A stretch of DNA of 64,000 bases from Protula sp. h YS-2021 (lineage: Eukaryota > Annelida > Polychaeta > Sabellida > Serpulidae), in the NCBI GenBank assembly GCA_949752745.1, contig OX457031.1:49988642-50052641 (forward strand). The letters are read 5' to 3'. The notes below the pieces were generated by a model. The model had not been told where the DNA came from, searched no databases, and worked only from the letters and a program-made list of their open reading frames with translations. Position numbers and translations under genes: made by a program. Positions within the stretch are counted from its first letter, which is position 1, and each line of letters begins with the position of its first letter. This document shows, in pieces, positions 30,801 through 45,800 of this stretch.

Positions 30801-33800
30801 GTCCATTTGGTTGATTTTCCTTGGGTCAAAGTAACCCATTTACAACACCGATCCTTGTTAGTGCCCACAGAAGCTACATACCAAGTTTCATCCAAATCCT
30901 TGCAGCAGTTTTTGAGTTATCGTGTTAACAAGCTCTTGATGACAGACCGACCGACATGCGGTCGATCGCATATATTCTCCACAGGTTCTACCTGTGGGGA
31001 ATAAATTAATTGCCTTATATTTGGATATTCAAGATTCCGCTTTATGTAGAAGTTATGTATATGTTATATAATAATAATTGTTTTTACGAGTAACACTTAC
31101 CTCTCCCTACCCACACCCTTCAATCAATCGCCACTGCAATTTGCAATTTTAAGCCAACGAGACTTTGTTTACCTCCAGGTTTTCACGATGGCCTTCATGT
31201 CGTGAGTACTCGAGTCTTTGCCGATCTGGACGGGCGTGAGGCCCTGGTTGATCTGGGCAGCCTCTTGTAGCTCCATGATCTGCTGTGACGCCTGCGAGTA
31301 AAAAACACCACTTATGAACAATGCAGAATTTTAGTTTTGTTTAAAGAAGAGAAGTGTGACGTAATAAATTCATTCTATTTTTTAGTCCCTGATATGAAGA
31401 TGAGACCTTAGGTGAATCTAATATGCCACCGGACGCAGACCTATGTATGTTCCGTGTTACTGTCAGACACAGCGCATCACCTACCCCTCAAGCATTCCCA
31501 TGACTGACACGCGTTACGCGTTCCTAGGAGTGACATGCAGCCCCACCTACTCGTCACGCAGTCCCAGGAGTGACACATAGCGCCACCTACCCGTCACGCC
31601 TTCCTTGGAGTGTCACACAGCGCCATCTACCCGTCACGCAGTCCTAGGAGTGACACACAGTGCCACCTACCCGTCACGCATTCCTAGGAGTGACACGCAG
31701 CACCACCTATCCTTCACGAGCTCCTAGGAGTGACACGCAGCGCCACCAACTCGTCACGCAGTCCTAGGACTGACACACAGTGCCACCTACCCGTCACGTG
31801 TTCCTGAGAGTGACATGCAGCGCCACCTACCCGTCACGCAGTCCTAGGAGTGACACACAGCGCCATCTATCCGACACGCATTCCTAGGAGTGACACGCAG
31901 TGCCACATACCTGTCACGCGTTCCTGAGAGTGACACGCAGCGCCACCTATCCGTCACGCATTCCTAGGAGTGACACACAGCGCCACCTATCCGACACGCA
32001 TTCCTAGGAGTGACACACAGTGCCACCTACCTGTCACGCGTTCCTGAGAGTGACACGCAGTGCCACCTACCCGTCACGCAGTCCTAGGAGTGACACGCAG
32101 CACAACCTATCCTTCACGCGCTCCTAGGAGTGACACACAGTGCCACCTGCCTGCAGCACCACCTACCCGTCACGCGTTCCTAGGAAGACACGCAGCGCCA
32201 CCTGCCTGCATCGCCACCTACCCTTCACGCGCTTCTAAGAAATGACACGCAGCGCCGCTTACCTGCAGCAGGTTGACGTGGATGTGCGAGACAATGGGAG
32301 GCAGGCGCCGCCACTCTTTGATGGCCAGGTTGCCGGACACCTCAACCAGCTTGTCTATGAGGTTCAGGTGATGGTCGTCTGGGTGACAGATGGCGATATA
32401 GCCACGATACAGGTTCACCTTCCACGCCATCTCCTTGGCGCAGCTTGTCTCCACCTGTTTATAAAATAACTCACATGTCATATCGAACAATTATAATTCT
32501 GGTTTTGACGAAACAACAAAAACATAAATCCACCATTGTCCCTTAGCATATATTTTGGAGTGCACATACTACATCTCCCTGAGAAGGCCTCAGCTGGGCT
32601 CCCTAGCATTGTGTGTTTGTGTGTGCAAACGCGTGCACAATACCTGAGAGAGGGCTTCCTTCATGAGGCCCCAGCTAGGCACCCGCCACGCGCTCTCCAG
32701 CACCAGGTGCGGGTTGGAGTTGCCCTTGGAGGTGGCGTACTCCTGCAGCAGGTCCCACTGGTTGAGCTCCTTGCTGCAGCGGATCCAGTGCTCCTCCCAC
32801 AGCCTGTACTCTGCCAGTACGTTCGGGGACGCAGGGCTCGTACTGTGCTCCGTGCGTGCCTTAGACATCGCCTGTGCACCACGCATAAACACAGCATTCA
32901 AGTAGATCCTTATCACATAAAACAACACACAAGCAACATCGTGGCTTAAAAATTACTGCCATTTATAGCAACACATTTACCATAAATCACTGTTATTCAG
33001 ATTGCCCGGAAGACAACTTGTGAGGAGCCAAAAGTCGCGTATAACCGCTTGTTGATACCGACAGAAAATGCCTAAGACAAGCCGTCCATCACTGACAAAC
33101 CCCATGACTCGTGTGACGTAAGCGGTGTGAATTGATGACGTAAGCAAGGCCCAATCGCACCTGCTCGTAAGCCTGCTGCGCCTGCTCGAAGAAGCCATGC
33201 TGCTCGTACGCCAGAGCGATATTCGTCTCCTGGAATTTGGCCCGCTTCTGCCAGATCCCGGACAGCATGTCCTCCTCTTTCAGTAAGCTGTAGAGCTCAC
33301 ACAGGGAGTCCAGTGTTTCCTGCAAGACAGGCCATAAAAATGACACTGATAATCTAGATATTTCACACAGCAGGAACAACTGCTTAATCTATAACCCAGT
33401 TCAACTCGTACGACAGGGAAAAGAGAGCAGTTAAGCAAAAAAAAAAAAAAAAAAAAAAAATTAAAAAATTAAAAAAATTTACGCCAATACAGGAAACATG
33501 TGGTTTACGTCCTTAGTCACAGAATAGGACAGAATATTTTTTTTTTTCATTTGGAACTCGTAAAAAATACAGTTCCATATACTTGTTGTGTTCTGCTGTC
33601 TTTCCGAGCGTTACTGTAATAACTAAGTATCTGCTGTGTACTCAGTATTAGTACCTGCTGTGGTGAGGTCGTGGGTTCGAATTCGTACTCGCTGGCGGCA
33701 GGCTTGGGACGTATCAGCTGCGTGCTCAGTCCGTTGTCGAAGGCCATCTGCTCGAGCATGAGGGCCGACCGATGCCACAGGTTGTGCGTCTTGCCCAGAT

Positions 33801-36800
33801 ACTGAAAGAACACCGCCAGTAAGCCATCACATGATACCTTCATCGACTGGTGACAAGATGCGGTACTTAAACGAATACTGAAGCTGACGTCACAGCTGAG
33901 TAGTTAATGTTATTTTTAATCATTTGCTCAAAAAAAAATCCTTCACACTTTTTTCTAACCGTCATGACATTTGGCAGTGGCTGCCCGTCTCCATGGAGAT
34001 GTGTACAGGACTCGATCCATACCTTAAGTGTGACGGGACGCACGGGGATAGTGGGCATACAGTGACTGAGCGTCTCCATGGAGATGTGTACAGTGCTCGA
34101 TCCATACCTTAAGTGTGACGGGACGCACGGGGATAGTGGGCATACAGTGACTGAGCGTCTCCATGGAGATGTGTACAGCGCTCGATCCATGCCTTAAGTG
34201 TGACGGGACGCACGGGGATAGTGGGCACACAGTGACTCGGCGTCTCCATGGAGATGTGTACAGCGCTCGATCCATACCTTAAGTGTGACGGGACGCACGG
34301 GGGATAGCGGGCACACAGTGACTGAGCGTCTCCATGGAGATGTGTACAGCGCTCGATCCATACCTTAAGTGTGACGGGACGCACGGGGATAGTGGGCACA
34401 CAGTGACTGGGCGTCTCCATGGGGATGTGTACAGGACTCGATCCATACCTTAAGCGTGACGGGACGCACGGGGATAGCGGGCACACAGTGACTGGGCGTC
34501 TCCATGGGGATGTGTACAGGACTCGATCCATACCTTAAGCGTGACGGGACGCACGGGGATAGCGGGCACACAGTGACTGGGCGTCTCCATGGAGATGTGT
34601 ACAGCGCTCGATCCATACCTTAAGTGTGACGGGACGCACGGGGATAGCGGGCACACAGTGGCTGCCGTCTCCATGGAGATGTGTACAGCGCTCGATCCAT
34701 ACCTTAAGCGTGACGGGACCCACGGTGATAGTGGGCACACAGTGACTGAGCGTCTCCATGGAGATGTGTACAGATCAGGATCCATACCTTAAGTGTGACA
34801 GGACGCACGGGGATAGTGGGCACACAGTGACTGAGCGTCTCCATGGAGATGTGTACAGCGCTCGATCCATACCTTAAGTGTGACGGGACGCACGGGGATA
34901 GTGGGCACACAGTGACTGGGCGTCTCCATGGAGATGTGTACAGCGCTCGATCCATACCTTACGTGTGACGGGGCGCACGGGGGATAGTGGGTACACAGTC
35001 ACTGGGCGTCTCCATGGAGATGTGTACAGCGCTCGATCCATACCTTAAGCGTGACGGGACCCACGGTGATAGTGGGCACACAGTGACTGAGCGTCTCCAT
35101 GGAGATGTGTACAGATCACGATCCATACCTTAAGTGTGACGGGACGCACGGGGATAGCGGGCACACAGTGACTGAGCGTCTCCATGCAGATGTGTACAGC
35201 GCTCTATCCATACCTTAAGTGTGACGGGACGCATGGGGATAGCGGGCACACAGTGACTGGGCGTCTCCATGGAGATGTGTACAGCGCTCGATCCATACCT
35301 TAAGCGTGACAGGACGCACGGGGATAGCGGGTACACAGTGACTCGGCGTCTCCATGGATACGTGCACAGCGCTCGATCCATACCTTAAGTGTGACGGGAT
35401 CCACGGGAATAGCGGGCACACAGTGACTGGGCGTCTCCATGGAGATGTGTACAGCGCTCGATCCATACCTTAAGTGTGACCGGACGCACGGGGATAGTGG
35501 GCACACAGTGACTGAGCGTCTCCATGGAGATGTGTACAGCGCTCGATCCATACCTTAAGTGTGACGGGACGCACGGGGATAGCGGGCAAACAGTGACTGG
35601 GCGTCTCCATGGAGATGTGTACAGCGCTCGATCCATACCTTAAGTGTGACGGGACGCACGGGGAAAGTGGGCACACAGTGACTGAGGGTCTCCATGGAGA
35701 TGTGTACAGCGCTCGATCCATACCTTAAGTGTGACGGGACGCACGGAGATAGCGGGCACACAGTGACTGGGCGTCTCCATGGAGATGTGTACAGCGCTCG
35801 ATCCATACCTTAAGCGTGACGGGACGCACGGGGATAGCGGGCATACAGTGACTGGGCGTCTCCATGGAGATGTGTACAGCGCTCGATCCATACCTTAAGT
35901 GTGACGGGACGCACGGGGATAGTGGGCACACAGTGACTGGGCGTCTCCATGGAGATGTGTACAGCGCTCGATCCATACCTTAAGCGTGACGGGACGCACG
36001 GGGATAGTGGGCATACAGTGACTGAGCGTCTCCATGGAGATGTGTACAGCGTTCGACCCATACCTTAAGTGTGACGGGACGCACGGGGATAGTGGGCACA
36101 CAGTGACTGGGCGTCTCCATGGAGATGTGTACAGCGCTCGATCCATACCTTAAGTGTGACGGGACGCACGGGGATAGCGGGCATACAGTGACTGGGCGTC
36201 TCCATGGAGATGTGTACAGCGCTCGATCCATACCTTAAGTGTGACGGGACGCACGGGGATAGTGGGCACACAGTGACTGGGCGTCTCCATGGAGATGTGT
36301 ACAGCGCTCGATCCATACCTTAAGCGTGACGGGACGCACGGGGATAGTGGGCACACAGTGACTGAGCGTCTCCATGGAGATGTGTACAGGACTCGATCTA
36401 TACCTGAAGTGTGACGGGACGCACGGGGATAGCGGGCACACAGTGACTGGGCGTCTCCATGGAGATGTGTACAGCGCTCGATCCATACCTTAAGTGTGAC
36501 GGGACGCACGGGGATAGCGGGCACACAGTGATTGGTCGTCACCATGGAGATGTGTACAGCTCACGATCCATACCTTAAGTGTGACGGGACGCACGGGGAT
36601 AGCGGGCATACAGTGACTGGGCGTCTCCATGGAGATGTGTACAGCGCTCGATCCATACCTGAAGTGTGACGGGACCCACGGGGATAGTGGGCACACAGTG
36701 ACTGAGCGTCTCCATGGAGATGTGTACAGCGCTCGATCCATACCTTAAGTGTGACGGGACGCACGGGGATAGCGGGCACACAGTGACTGGGCGTCTCCAT

Positions 36801-39800
36801 GGAGATGTGTACAGCGCTCGATCCATACCTTAAGTGTGACGGGACGCACGGGGATAGTGGGCACACAGTGACTGGGCGTCTCCATGGAGATGTGTACAGC
36901 GCTCGATCCATACCTTAAGTGTGACGGGACGCACGGGGATAGCGGGCACACAGTGACTGGCGTCTCCATGGAGATGTGCACAGTTCACGATCCATACCTT
37001 AAGTGTGACGGGACGCACGGGGATAGTGGGCACACAGTGGCTGCCCGTCTCCATGGAGATGTGTACAGCGCTCAATCCATACCTTAAGTGTGACGGGACG
37101 CACGGGGATAGCGGGCACACAGTGACTGGGCGTCTCCATGGAGATGCGTACAGCTCACGATCCATACCTTAAGTGTGACGGGACGCACGGGGATAGTGGG
37201 CACACAGTGACTGGGCGTCTCCATGGAGATGTGTACAGCGTTCGATCCATACCTTAAGTGTGACTGGACGCACGGGGATAGTGGGCACACAGTGACTGAG
37301 CGTCTCCATGGAGATGTGTACAGCGTTCCATCCATACCTTAAGCGTGACGGGACGCACGGGGATAGCGGGCACACAGTGACTGGGCGTCTCCATGGAGAT
37401 GTGTACAGCGCTCGATCCATACCTTAAGTGTGACGGGACGCACGGGGATAGTGGGCACACAGTGACTGAGCGTCTCCATGGAGATGTGTACAGCGCTCGA
37501 TCCATACCTTAAGTGTGACGGGACGCACGGGGATAGTGGGCATACAGTGACTGAGCGTCTCCATGGAGATGTGTACAGCGCTCGATCCATGCCTTAAGTG
37601 TGACGGGACGCACGGGGATAGTGGGCACACAGTGACTCGGCGTCTCCATGGAGATGTGTACAGCGCTCGATCCATACCTTAAGTGTGACGGGACGCACGG
37701 GGATAGTGGGTATACAGTGACTGAGCGTCTCCATGGAGATGTGTACAGCGCTCGATCCATGCCTTAAGTGTGACGGGACGCACGGGGATAGTGGGCACAC
37801 AGTGACTCGGCGTCTCCATGGAGATGCGTACAGCGCTCGATCCATACCTTAAGTTTGACGGGACGCACGGGGATAGTGGGCACACAGTGACTGAGCGTCT
37901 CCATGGAGATGTGTACAGCGCTCGATCCATGCCTTAAGTGTGACGGGACGCACGGGGATAGTGGGCACACAGTGACTCGGCGTCTCCATGGAGATGCGTA
38001 CAGCGCTCGATCCATACCTTAAGTGTGACGGGACGCACGGGGATAGTGGGCACACAGTGACTGAGCGTCTCCATGGAGATGTGCACAGCACTCGATCCAT
38101 ACCTTAAGCGTGACGGGACGCACGGGGATAGTGGGCACACAGTGACTGAGCGTCTCCATGAATGTGTGTATGGCGCTCGGATGGCAGTCCTTCTGGTACA
38201 CGTGACTTCCGCTGCACAAGAATGGGCCCAGCTCACCCGCCAGACCCTAAAAGTATCACAAATCACACCGCATGATTTATAGACTAACAAAGACCTTAAG
38301 AACGTAAAATAATTCAGCGAGTGATAGAATATTTACTATGACATACTTATTCAAAATAAAAGTTTCACGAGAGCTGTCAAAAAAAAAGTAAAACAATTTT
38401 ATTTCTTTCTTTTTTTTTGTCAGACTTCACAAGTGTGTGTGTCTATGTTTTTTAACCCATATTATTTATAAAATACCTTCTGACGTTTTATTTAGGAAGT
38501 AGTTGACTTACATGCTGCATTCGATCCGTGAGGATTTTCCAGACACACGGGAAGAATTCAACCCACACGTCATGCGCCAACTGTGTGTTGCTGTGGCAAA
38601 GCTGAGACAGCGCTTGTAGATACGACACCGTCTTAAAAAAAAACAAAACAAAATGCAGATACATTATAATAAAAGCTGTCTACATCACGCGCCAATCATG
38701 TGCCTGAGGGGTCGTTTATAACGACCATTTTGACTTTACTGGACTCCTGTAGCGAATACATCGCGGAAATTGCAAACACAGTCGTCTAATACTCCCCAAA
38801 CCCGATATTCCCACCCCAAGTCACACATGCAGTGACGCCCTTTAGAAATCCGAATAGCGAACACCCTGATGACGTCACAGACTGACCTTGACCTCGCGGC
38901 AGTTCTCCAAGAACTTGGCCTGCCGCTGCAGCATGACTTGCAGATTTTGCCGCACGTCACGTGACTGCCGCTGACCCACTTCCTTATTTCCGGTGTCGTC
39001 ACCAGTCTCTCCCGATAATTCCATTTCGATTACTTCCTGGATAAAAAATTTTAAATTACACCATAAAATGATTTTCAGGGCCTCCTGTTTTACTTCAGAA
39101 AAAGGATGGGCGAAAGAAGCGTTTCTTTGTTACTATTATTGTAATTATTATTGTAATTATTATTGTAATTATTATCATGGTCAGGTTGATTATTATCCTC
39201 ACGCTAGCCCCGGCTTCCTCCTTCATTACAACTGTAATCGCACAGACTAAGTTAAAATACAAACACAGGTGTCTAAACTTCCAGAACCGTGTCTTTAACA
39301 TTGACGATTTCACAGTAATTAAGATGCTTCTGTTTAGTGGGTCCTTTACTTAATTCATAACCTTGTGTACAAGAGGTAAGGATTAAGGGAGAACTTATAA
39401 GTAACGTCTTGAACAGTGGCAGGGAAGCGACACAGCGGTTTATATGATATCAGCTAATATACAGTGCAATCTCGTTATAGCGACATGACTGGGACCGAGT
39501 AAATATGTCGTTATGGCGACATGACTAGGACCGAGGAAATATATCGTTATAAATGATACGTCGTTATGGCGACATCAATGGGACCAAGGAAATTTATTGT
39601 TACAATTGATATTTCGTTATGGCGACATCAATGGGACCGAGGAAATGTGTCGCTATAACTGATATGTCGTTATGGCGACATCAATGGGACCGAGGAAATA
39701 TGTCGCTATAACTGATATGTCGTTATGGCGACATGACTCGGACAGAGGAAATGATGTCGTTACAACTGATAGTTTTAAACAGGGAAAAGCTTAAATGGGT

Positions 39801-42800
39801 CCAGACGATTACGTCGTTATAAGCTGCATGTCGTTATATCCGATGTCGTTATATTCCATGTCGTTATATCGAGGTACTACTGTAATCTAAATGACATATA
39901 TGATAGAAAACTTTCTTTGCGAAACCTTAACAAGACTGTTCTACAGAAAGGTTTTGAAACTCACTTTCTTCCGCCTGCGATTAAACTTAAGCATCTAAAG
40001 AAAAGTGGAAACACTTCTAGTTTCATTAACTTTTGGAACACAGCTATTTTAAGCTCATTTGAACAATTATTTCGATATTAATGGCCAGGAAAAACGAGAC
40101 CTTCTTTTGTGAAAGTACTCCCACGGTCAATCGCAAATATTAAAATTTCTTCACAAAGATGAGAACAGAAGCAGAAAGTTCCCATTTGAAAATTATCTGG
40201 AATTTATGGAATAATTCAACAGTTATTTCCTGCAAACCAGCCGTTTTCATTAACTGAGCTACCAAAACCCGATCTATACACCCTGCCCTGCCCTCCCCTC
40301 CCCTCCCCCCCCTCCCCCGCCCACCCACTCCGCCGGCTCCCCACCTCTTCTTTGTTCTCCAGTGCCTCCACATCCATGGGCTCCTCCTTCATCTTCGTGA
40401 CCTTGGCAAAGACGGCGCGCTCGGGGCTATCGGCAAGCGCTATGACGCCGGTGGCCGCCGGAAGTTGGATGTGGCTATCCGCACATTGGATGCACAAGCC
40501 ATTCACCGCCACGTTGCATAAAAGCTGCCAGTGAAAATCATACGCCGAGTCACGTGTTTAATTTTCTTTTTCATGACACAAACCTCTCAATTTTTATTTA
40601 TATTCTTTTATTGATTTTACATGTCTGATCACATCTACTTGCTTTGATATTCTTGAGGTTCCTAAAACTTCCTATTACATTTATAACTATCTTATTTACA
40701 AATTATTTATACACTGGAACTGGGTGCTTGAAAGGGTAGCTGGAAACTTCGTACCATGTCGTAACTAGCCACTTCGTAGCCTTGAAACAAAAACGGATTC
40801 CTGCCCTTCTGTTACCAAGAGGCAACCATACGAAGTGTCCAGGAACCCTAAAAAGTGATGCCAGGGAAAGACAATCTGGATCAGGTTTCCTGATGCTGAA
40901 TGCACGGCAAATTACCTCAATGCACTGCTTGATCCAGAAATGGCCGGCCATGGCCTCCCAGTTCTGCGAGCACGTGATGTACAGGAGCCTATCAAAGAGG
41001 CGCTTCTTGATGCTCGAGTCGAAGACCTCCATGAACTTGTGGCGGATGGACGGCTGGGTGCAGCGCAGGCCCGCCAAAAAAGCAGGCTCCAGCTTCGACG
41101 TCAGTTCACTGCCGCTCAGTGCGTCGTCCCTACGCCAAGGACGGGGAGGGGGGGCAGGGGGGAAGGGGCATATTAAAAATTGATGAATACCCCACACAGG
41201 AACACATGTATGATATCACAGTACATACTGAAATCAGTTACGTCATTTACACAAGCACAACATTACTACAAACAGTTGGTGGTTAATCATTGAAACTTAT
41301 CGCAATGTTATGCAATGAAATTGTATTGGCCAGCTCATTTATTTCACAAACAGAAACTCAATACAAATAGTTTTATGGGCAGTTGAATCGCCCACATTTA
41401 TGTTGTAGTTAAGCAGTAACTGATACCTGTAGATGAAGTTGACCAGTTCCAGGAACTGCGCGTTAAGTTCCGTATCGTCAGGGAATCTCTTCTCAACGTA
41501 CTGCATGAGCTTGACCAATAGGATGGCTTTCTCTCGCAGCGTGGGCGTCTGGTTAAGCTGTACAGCCGTCTGCAACAAAGCGTGCGCATGCGCGTGTAAA
41601 GTGTACAGTCATGTTGAGCTTATTGGCGCGTTTAAGCTTCCTGCTGCTCCTTACTAGGCTGTTCTTTTATTGGATTAAAATTTAGACTTTAAATATTGAT
41701 GTTTTAAATGTTTTCTTAGCGTTTTTAAAATATCTTTTAATCCAAACACACAGTGCAGAAGTCACAAATCACTATGATAAATGTTGGACAAATACTAGTA
41801 TCCCCATCACAGTGATCAGCAGGAAATGCTTACGTTTGAGTAAAGCACTGAGCATTTCAACATACATACAAGTTCCATCTTAACAAGCAAAGACACAAAA
41901 CGTACTTTGGTTTTGACCCAGTCCTCCACCATTTTGGTGATGGCCTTCATGACCTTGGGGTCAGTCGTCTTCTCGATGAGGCCGACCAAGATGGCGCCGA
42001 TGAAGCCTTTGCGCATGTCTGGACTCAGTACACCAACGCGGTTTTTCACCAAATCCAGGCTCAAAATGAGCAGCTCGCTCGCTACAGCTGCAACACAAAT
42101 GAGTCAAATTTAAGCGAAATAGAACAAAGACTTACAAACAATAACTTGAATTGCAAAATAAAAACAGAGTACCAGGTCTTTTTGAAAGCCTCGAAAAAAG
42201 TTAATAGTTTCAAAGGTTTGCATTTCATACAGCGTTGCACTGTCAAAATTAAAGGCCGTTCAATGTAAGTTGGTGTTTTCTACTATAATTCCGAGCAGCT
42301 TCATCTGGACAGAGGGATTCTTTTTAACGCACTTGCTCCAGAGGGACCGTAAAACAGTGTAGCCAACCTGAGTTGGTTTCTGGCGTGGATGGAGTGAGGT
42401 GCTCCCGGGCCATGCGCTGAAGCACGCGCATAAAGCTGGTGATGAGACGATCGATGTAGCACTGGTTGTTGGCACACGCCGCCTTCAGGATCATCAGTGT
42501 ACCAAACAGCTGTGACGGCGAGCCCGTGCTTGCCCTGGGCATACAACACAGTATGTAAGAAGCAGCACCTTCCACGGTAAGCAAACGAGACAGAGAAATG
42601 CACACCACCTGCAGTGTTACTCCTTCACGAGGACACGTCTACCGCTCTTATAATACCGACACATTCTACCAACTTTTATTTCCCGTATAGCAATCAATTT
42701 CTGCCTCTTAAACGCAATGTCAACACATACGTGAACTTTTTAGAAACACAAATTGGTTAGCCTTGAACCACTATAGGAAATATCCTTCGAAATTGTTTTA

Positions 42801-45800
42801 ACTGGTCTAATTATTCATAAAGTCAAAAACCGACTAAAGAAGATTTTTCTTCAAGCCATGACCTACTTTTCATAGTTACTCAGGCCTTCGTAGACAACCT
42901 TGCTGACGCATGCGTACAGGCACTCCAACTCTTCATGCTGTGACGCCACGTTTGACGTCACGGGCTCGGTGGGAAAGCTCGCCATAAGGCGCGTGAGGAG
43001 CGAATGCACCGAGCGTATGACCTTGGAATTGGGGCACGTCATACACGCTGCTATTCCCCGCTGCAAGGGTTTGAAACTCGGTAAAATCTGTTCCTTTCTC
43101 TGTAAAAAAAAAGCAAAGACGCATTTTACCTTAATATGTGATTTGGTCTATCAGTTAGGGAGGCAAAACATCCCATAAATCTTTATTTAGCTAAGAATAC
43201 ATTCTCTCCATAAAAACGCAACTGGCCTTTCAAAATTTATGACGAACTCGTGTTCCAGCGACACACAGAGTCTGCTACTCCTCAAACGTTTTTTTTTTTA
43301 ATTCTGCTTCCCCGTTTCATAGCCGAATAATTTAGGGTAACACTCACGAGTATACTGAGCAGGAAGCTGAGTAACTCCAGGGCCGTGCAGACGTTCGCAA
43401 AGTTCGGCTGCTGCGATTCGACCGACATGAGGATCTTGTCGAACCACGCCAGCTTGAGCTCGCTGCTCGGCCAGACCTCGGGACGGAGGGCACTCTTCAG
43501 GCCGGCTACACAGCGACGCGATAGCAGCTCTCCCGGCGACCCCATGCCAGACGACGACTCGCTGTTCTGTAACACAGAAAATACGATCTTGAGAAAAAAA
43601 ATAGAGTGCAAACACAGAAGATCTTTTTATTAAACAAAAAAATATTAAAAATAATAATAATGTTAACTGTTGACACTCGTTCATTCCTCTCATTAGATCT
43701 CTGTAATAAACCATTCACTTCGCAATAGTTTTCATGCACAAGAAGTAAATATGGCATACGGTACAATCTGTTTGAGGGAGGGAGGAGGGGGGGGGCTATT
43801 TTGGAACTACAGCCGAATTTATTCATCAAGTATTTCAGGGTACTGTTGAGGAATAGATGAAAGAATCCCCTCCACAGACGGCCTTGACACCAATACTCAC
43901 CTGACATGCTATTCTTAGCAGAAAGTTGATCACGTGATCGCAATAGTTCTTTTCTATTGGCTTGGCCGCGTCAGTGCTCGACTTGCTGGCGGATGCCGTG
44001 CCACCGGCCGCCTTGATCCGCTTCGCGTCCTGCGGACTGTCCACCGATCCGGAGCGCTTAATCCCCTGGGCCTCACCCGTACTGCCACCTGTTGGCTGAT
44101 TCACAGAAATTATAATCCTGATATTACACCAAGGACTATATATTTGTTTCAGCGTACTCAAGCTGTTCAATGAAGAATTGAAGCTAAATATTTATTAAAA
44201 ATAATACATTTCCATATGGTTTCATAAGTATGAACCCAGATACTTCTCACCGACGACCACGAATTAGAACATTTTTGTATTAAAACAAGTGTTGACAAAA
44301 GATGAACAAAGAGGCTTTTAAATTATGCATAGAAAAAAAATAAAAACCTCCGGTGTTGTTCCCTCCTGCTCGTCCTTGATCCTCTGCACTTCCCATTTGA
44401 TGATGACCTCTGCAAGGTCAACCGCTAACTTCCGGTGTTCGAGGGTCGCATTTGCGGTGAGCCCCAAGCGCTGAATGGAGTTGACCATGTGTTGGATGAG
44501 ATGGTGCCGCACCGGGTAGTAGACTTTGTAATGGCGCACGACCAGCTGTAAGATGTGTACTAACTGGGCCGCCGTGTGGCCCTCCTCCACAATGATCTTC
44601 TTGGTCCAGTGTGTCAGCATGCCCTGTGGAAATACCACAGACGAAAATCAGGATATGCGTGATTGAGGGATCATCCGTAAATTAAGGGATCATTCCTAAA
44701 GTAAGTAGGCTATTCTCTATTTACAGACCCCCTCACCCCTCCCCTAAATGCAAACTGTAGCCCAACTACTGATACATTATTCTCTTCCTAAAACGATCGT
44801 GACTTCCCCCGTGATCATTCTAAAAATGTATTTTATGAAATAAATTGCTAGATTTTCTACCATTTGACATACATGAAGATAACAGCTATCTGATAAATTA
44901 CCCACAATCACCGGCAAAAACATGTTACTACAACTTGACAAATTGCGCGCATGACATGCACATGACACACACATGACACGCTCATGACACACACATGACA
45001 CGCTCATGACACGTTCATGACACACACATGACACGCTCATGACACACACATGACACGCTCACGACGCCATGAGGAGCACTCACGTTGCCGTCCTCCATGC
45101 GCCCAGGCATGGCGGGCGTGAGGATCTCGAGCGCCTGGCGCACCACCACACGCGCCTCCACGGCGTGTGCCTTCAGCAGGCTGTGGAACACCTGAAACAG
45201 TACCGGCGACTAAAGCAGGCTGCGTACTTTTCGTAATATGTTTATTTAATTCCTACTCAAGGCCGGAAGGGGCGACAAAAGAAATTTGTGTACAAGGTCT
45301 TTATCTGTGTATTTTCTGAATGTTTTTTTAATGGGACATTTTTACCAAAGTATTTTCGGTAAAATATTGATCCCCTTTCCGAAACAGACCAAGACTTGAT
45401 CCTTTGTTCTTCTTTCCGAAGTTTTTGGTTTGTTTAAAATAAAGTAATTCTTTAGCGAAATCACCATGATCATGGACAATAAAAATATTCATGCGAGAAA
45501 GTATTTTGGGGGTACTTCCAATGCTATCCTGCAAAATTCAAACTAGGAAAGACATCAGTTTCTTAACCCTGTTTGCTACGATCACTACACACACCTGCAG
45601 GACAATTCTCTTGTGGATCGCGAATTTGGCGATAATGTGCGAGAGTAGGAGATGGCCGTGGTACTTGGTGGCCGGGTCGACGCAGTTCTTCAACAGCAAA
45701 CACGGCCACGCAAACGTCATGAGCCGCCTCAGCTTGTTGCCTTGCTTCCTACAAGACATGTAAAATGGTTTTGCTTTTTTTTGGTGGGTGCTAAAATAAC

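Noticed and set aside
33984..38165. CRISPR-like array
   Set aside because: Units are contiguous with no unique spacers, derive from an exon, and the genome is eukaryotic.
33867..38290. Chain of overlapping 83-codon minus-strand frames (MDRALYTSPWRR...)
   Set aside because: Periodic by-product of the 85-bp unit; each frame is three units long because 85 is 1 mod 3. Only the exon part at 38103-38246 is coding.
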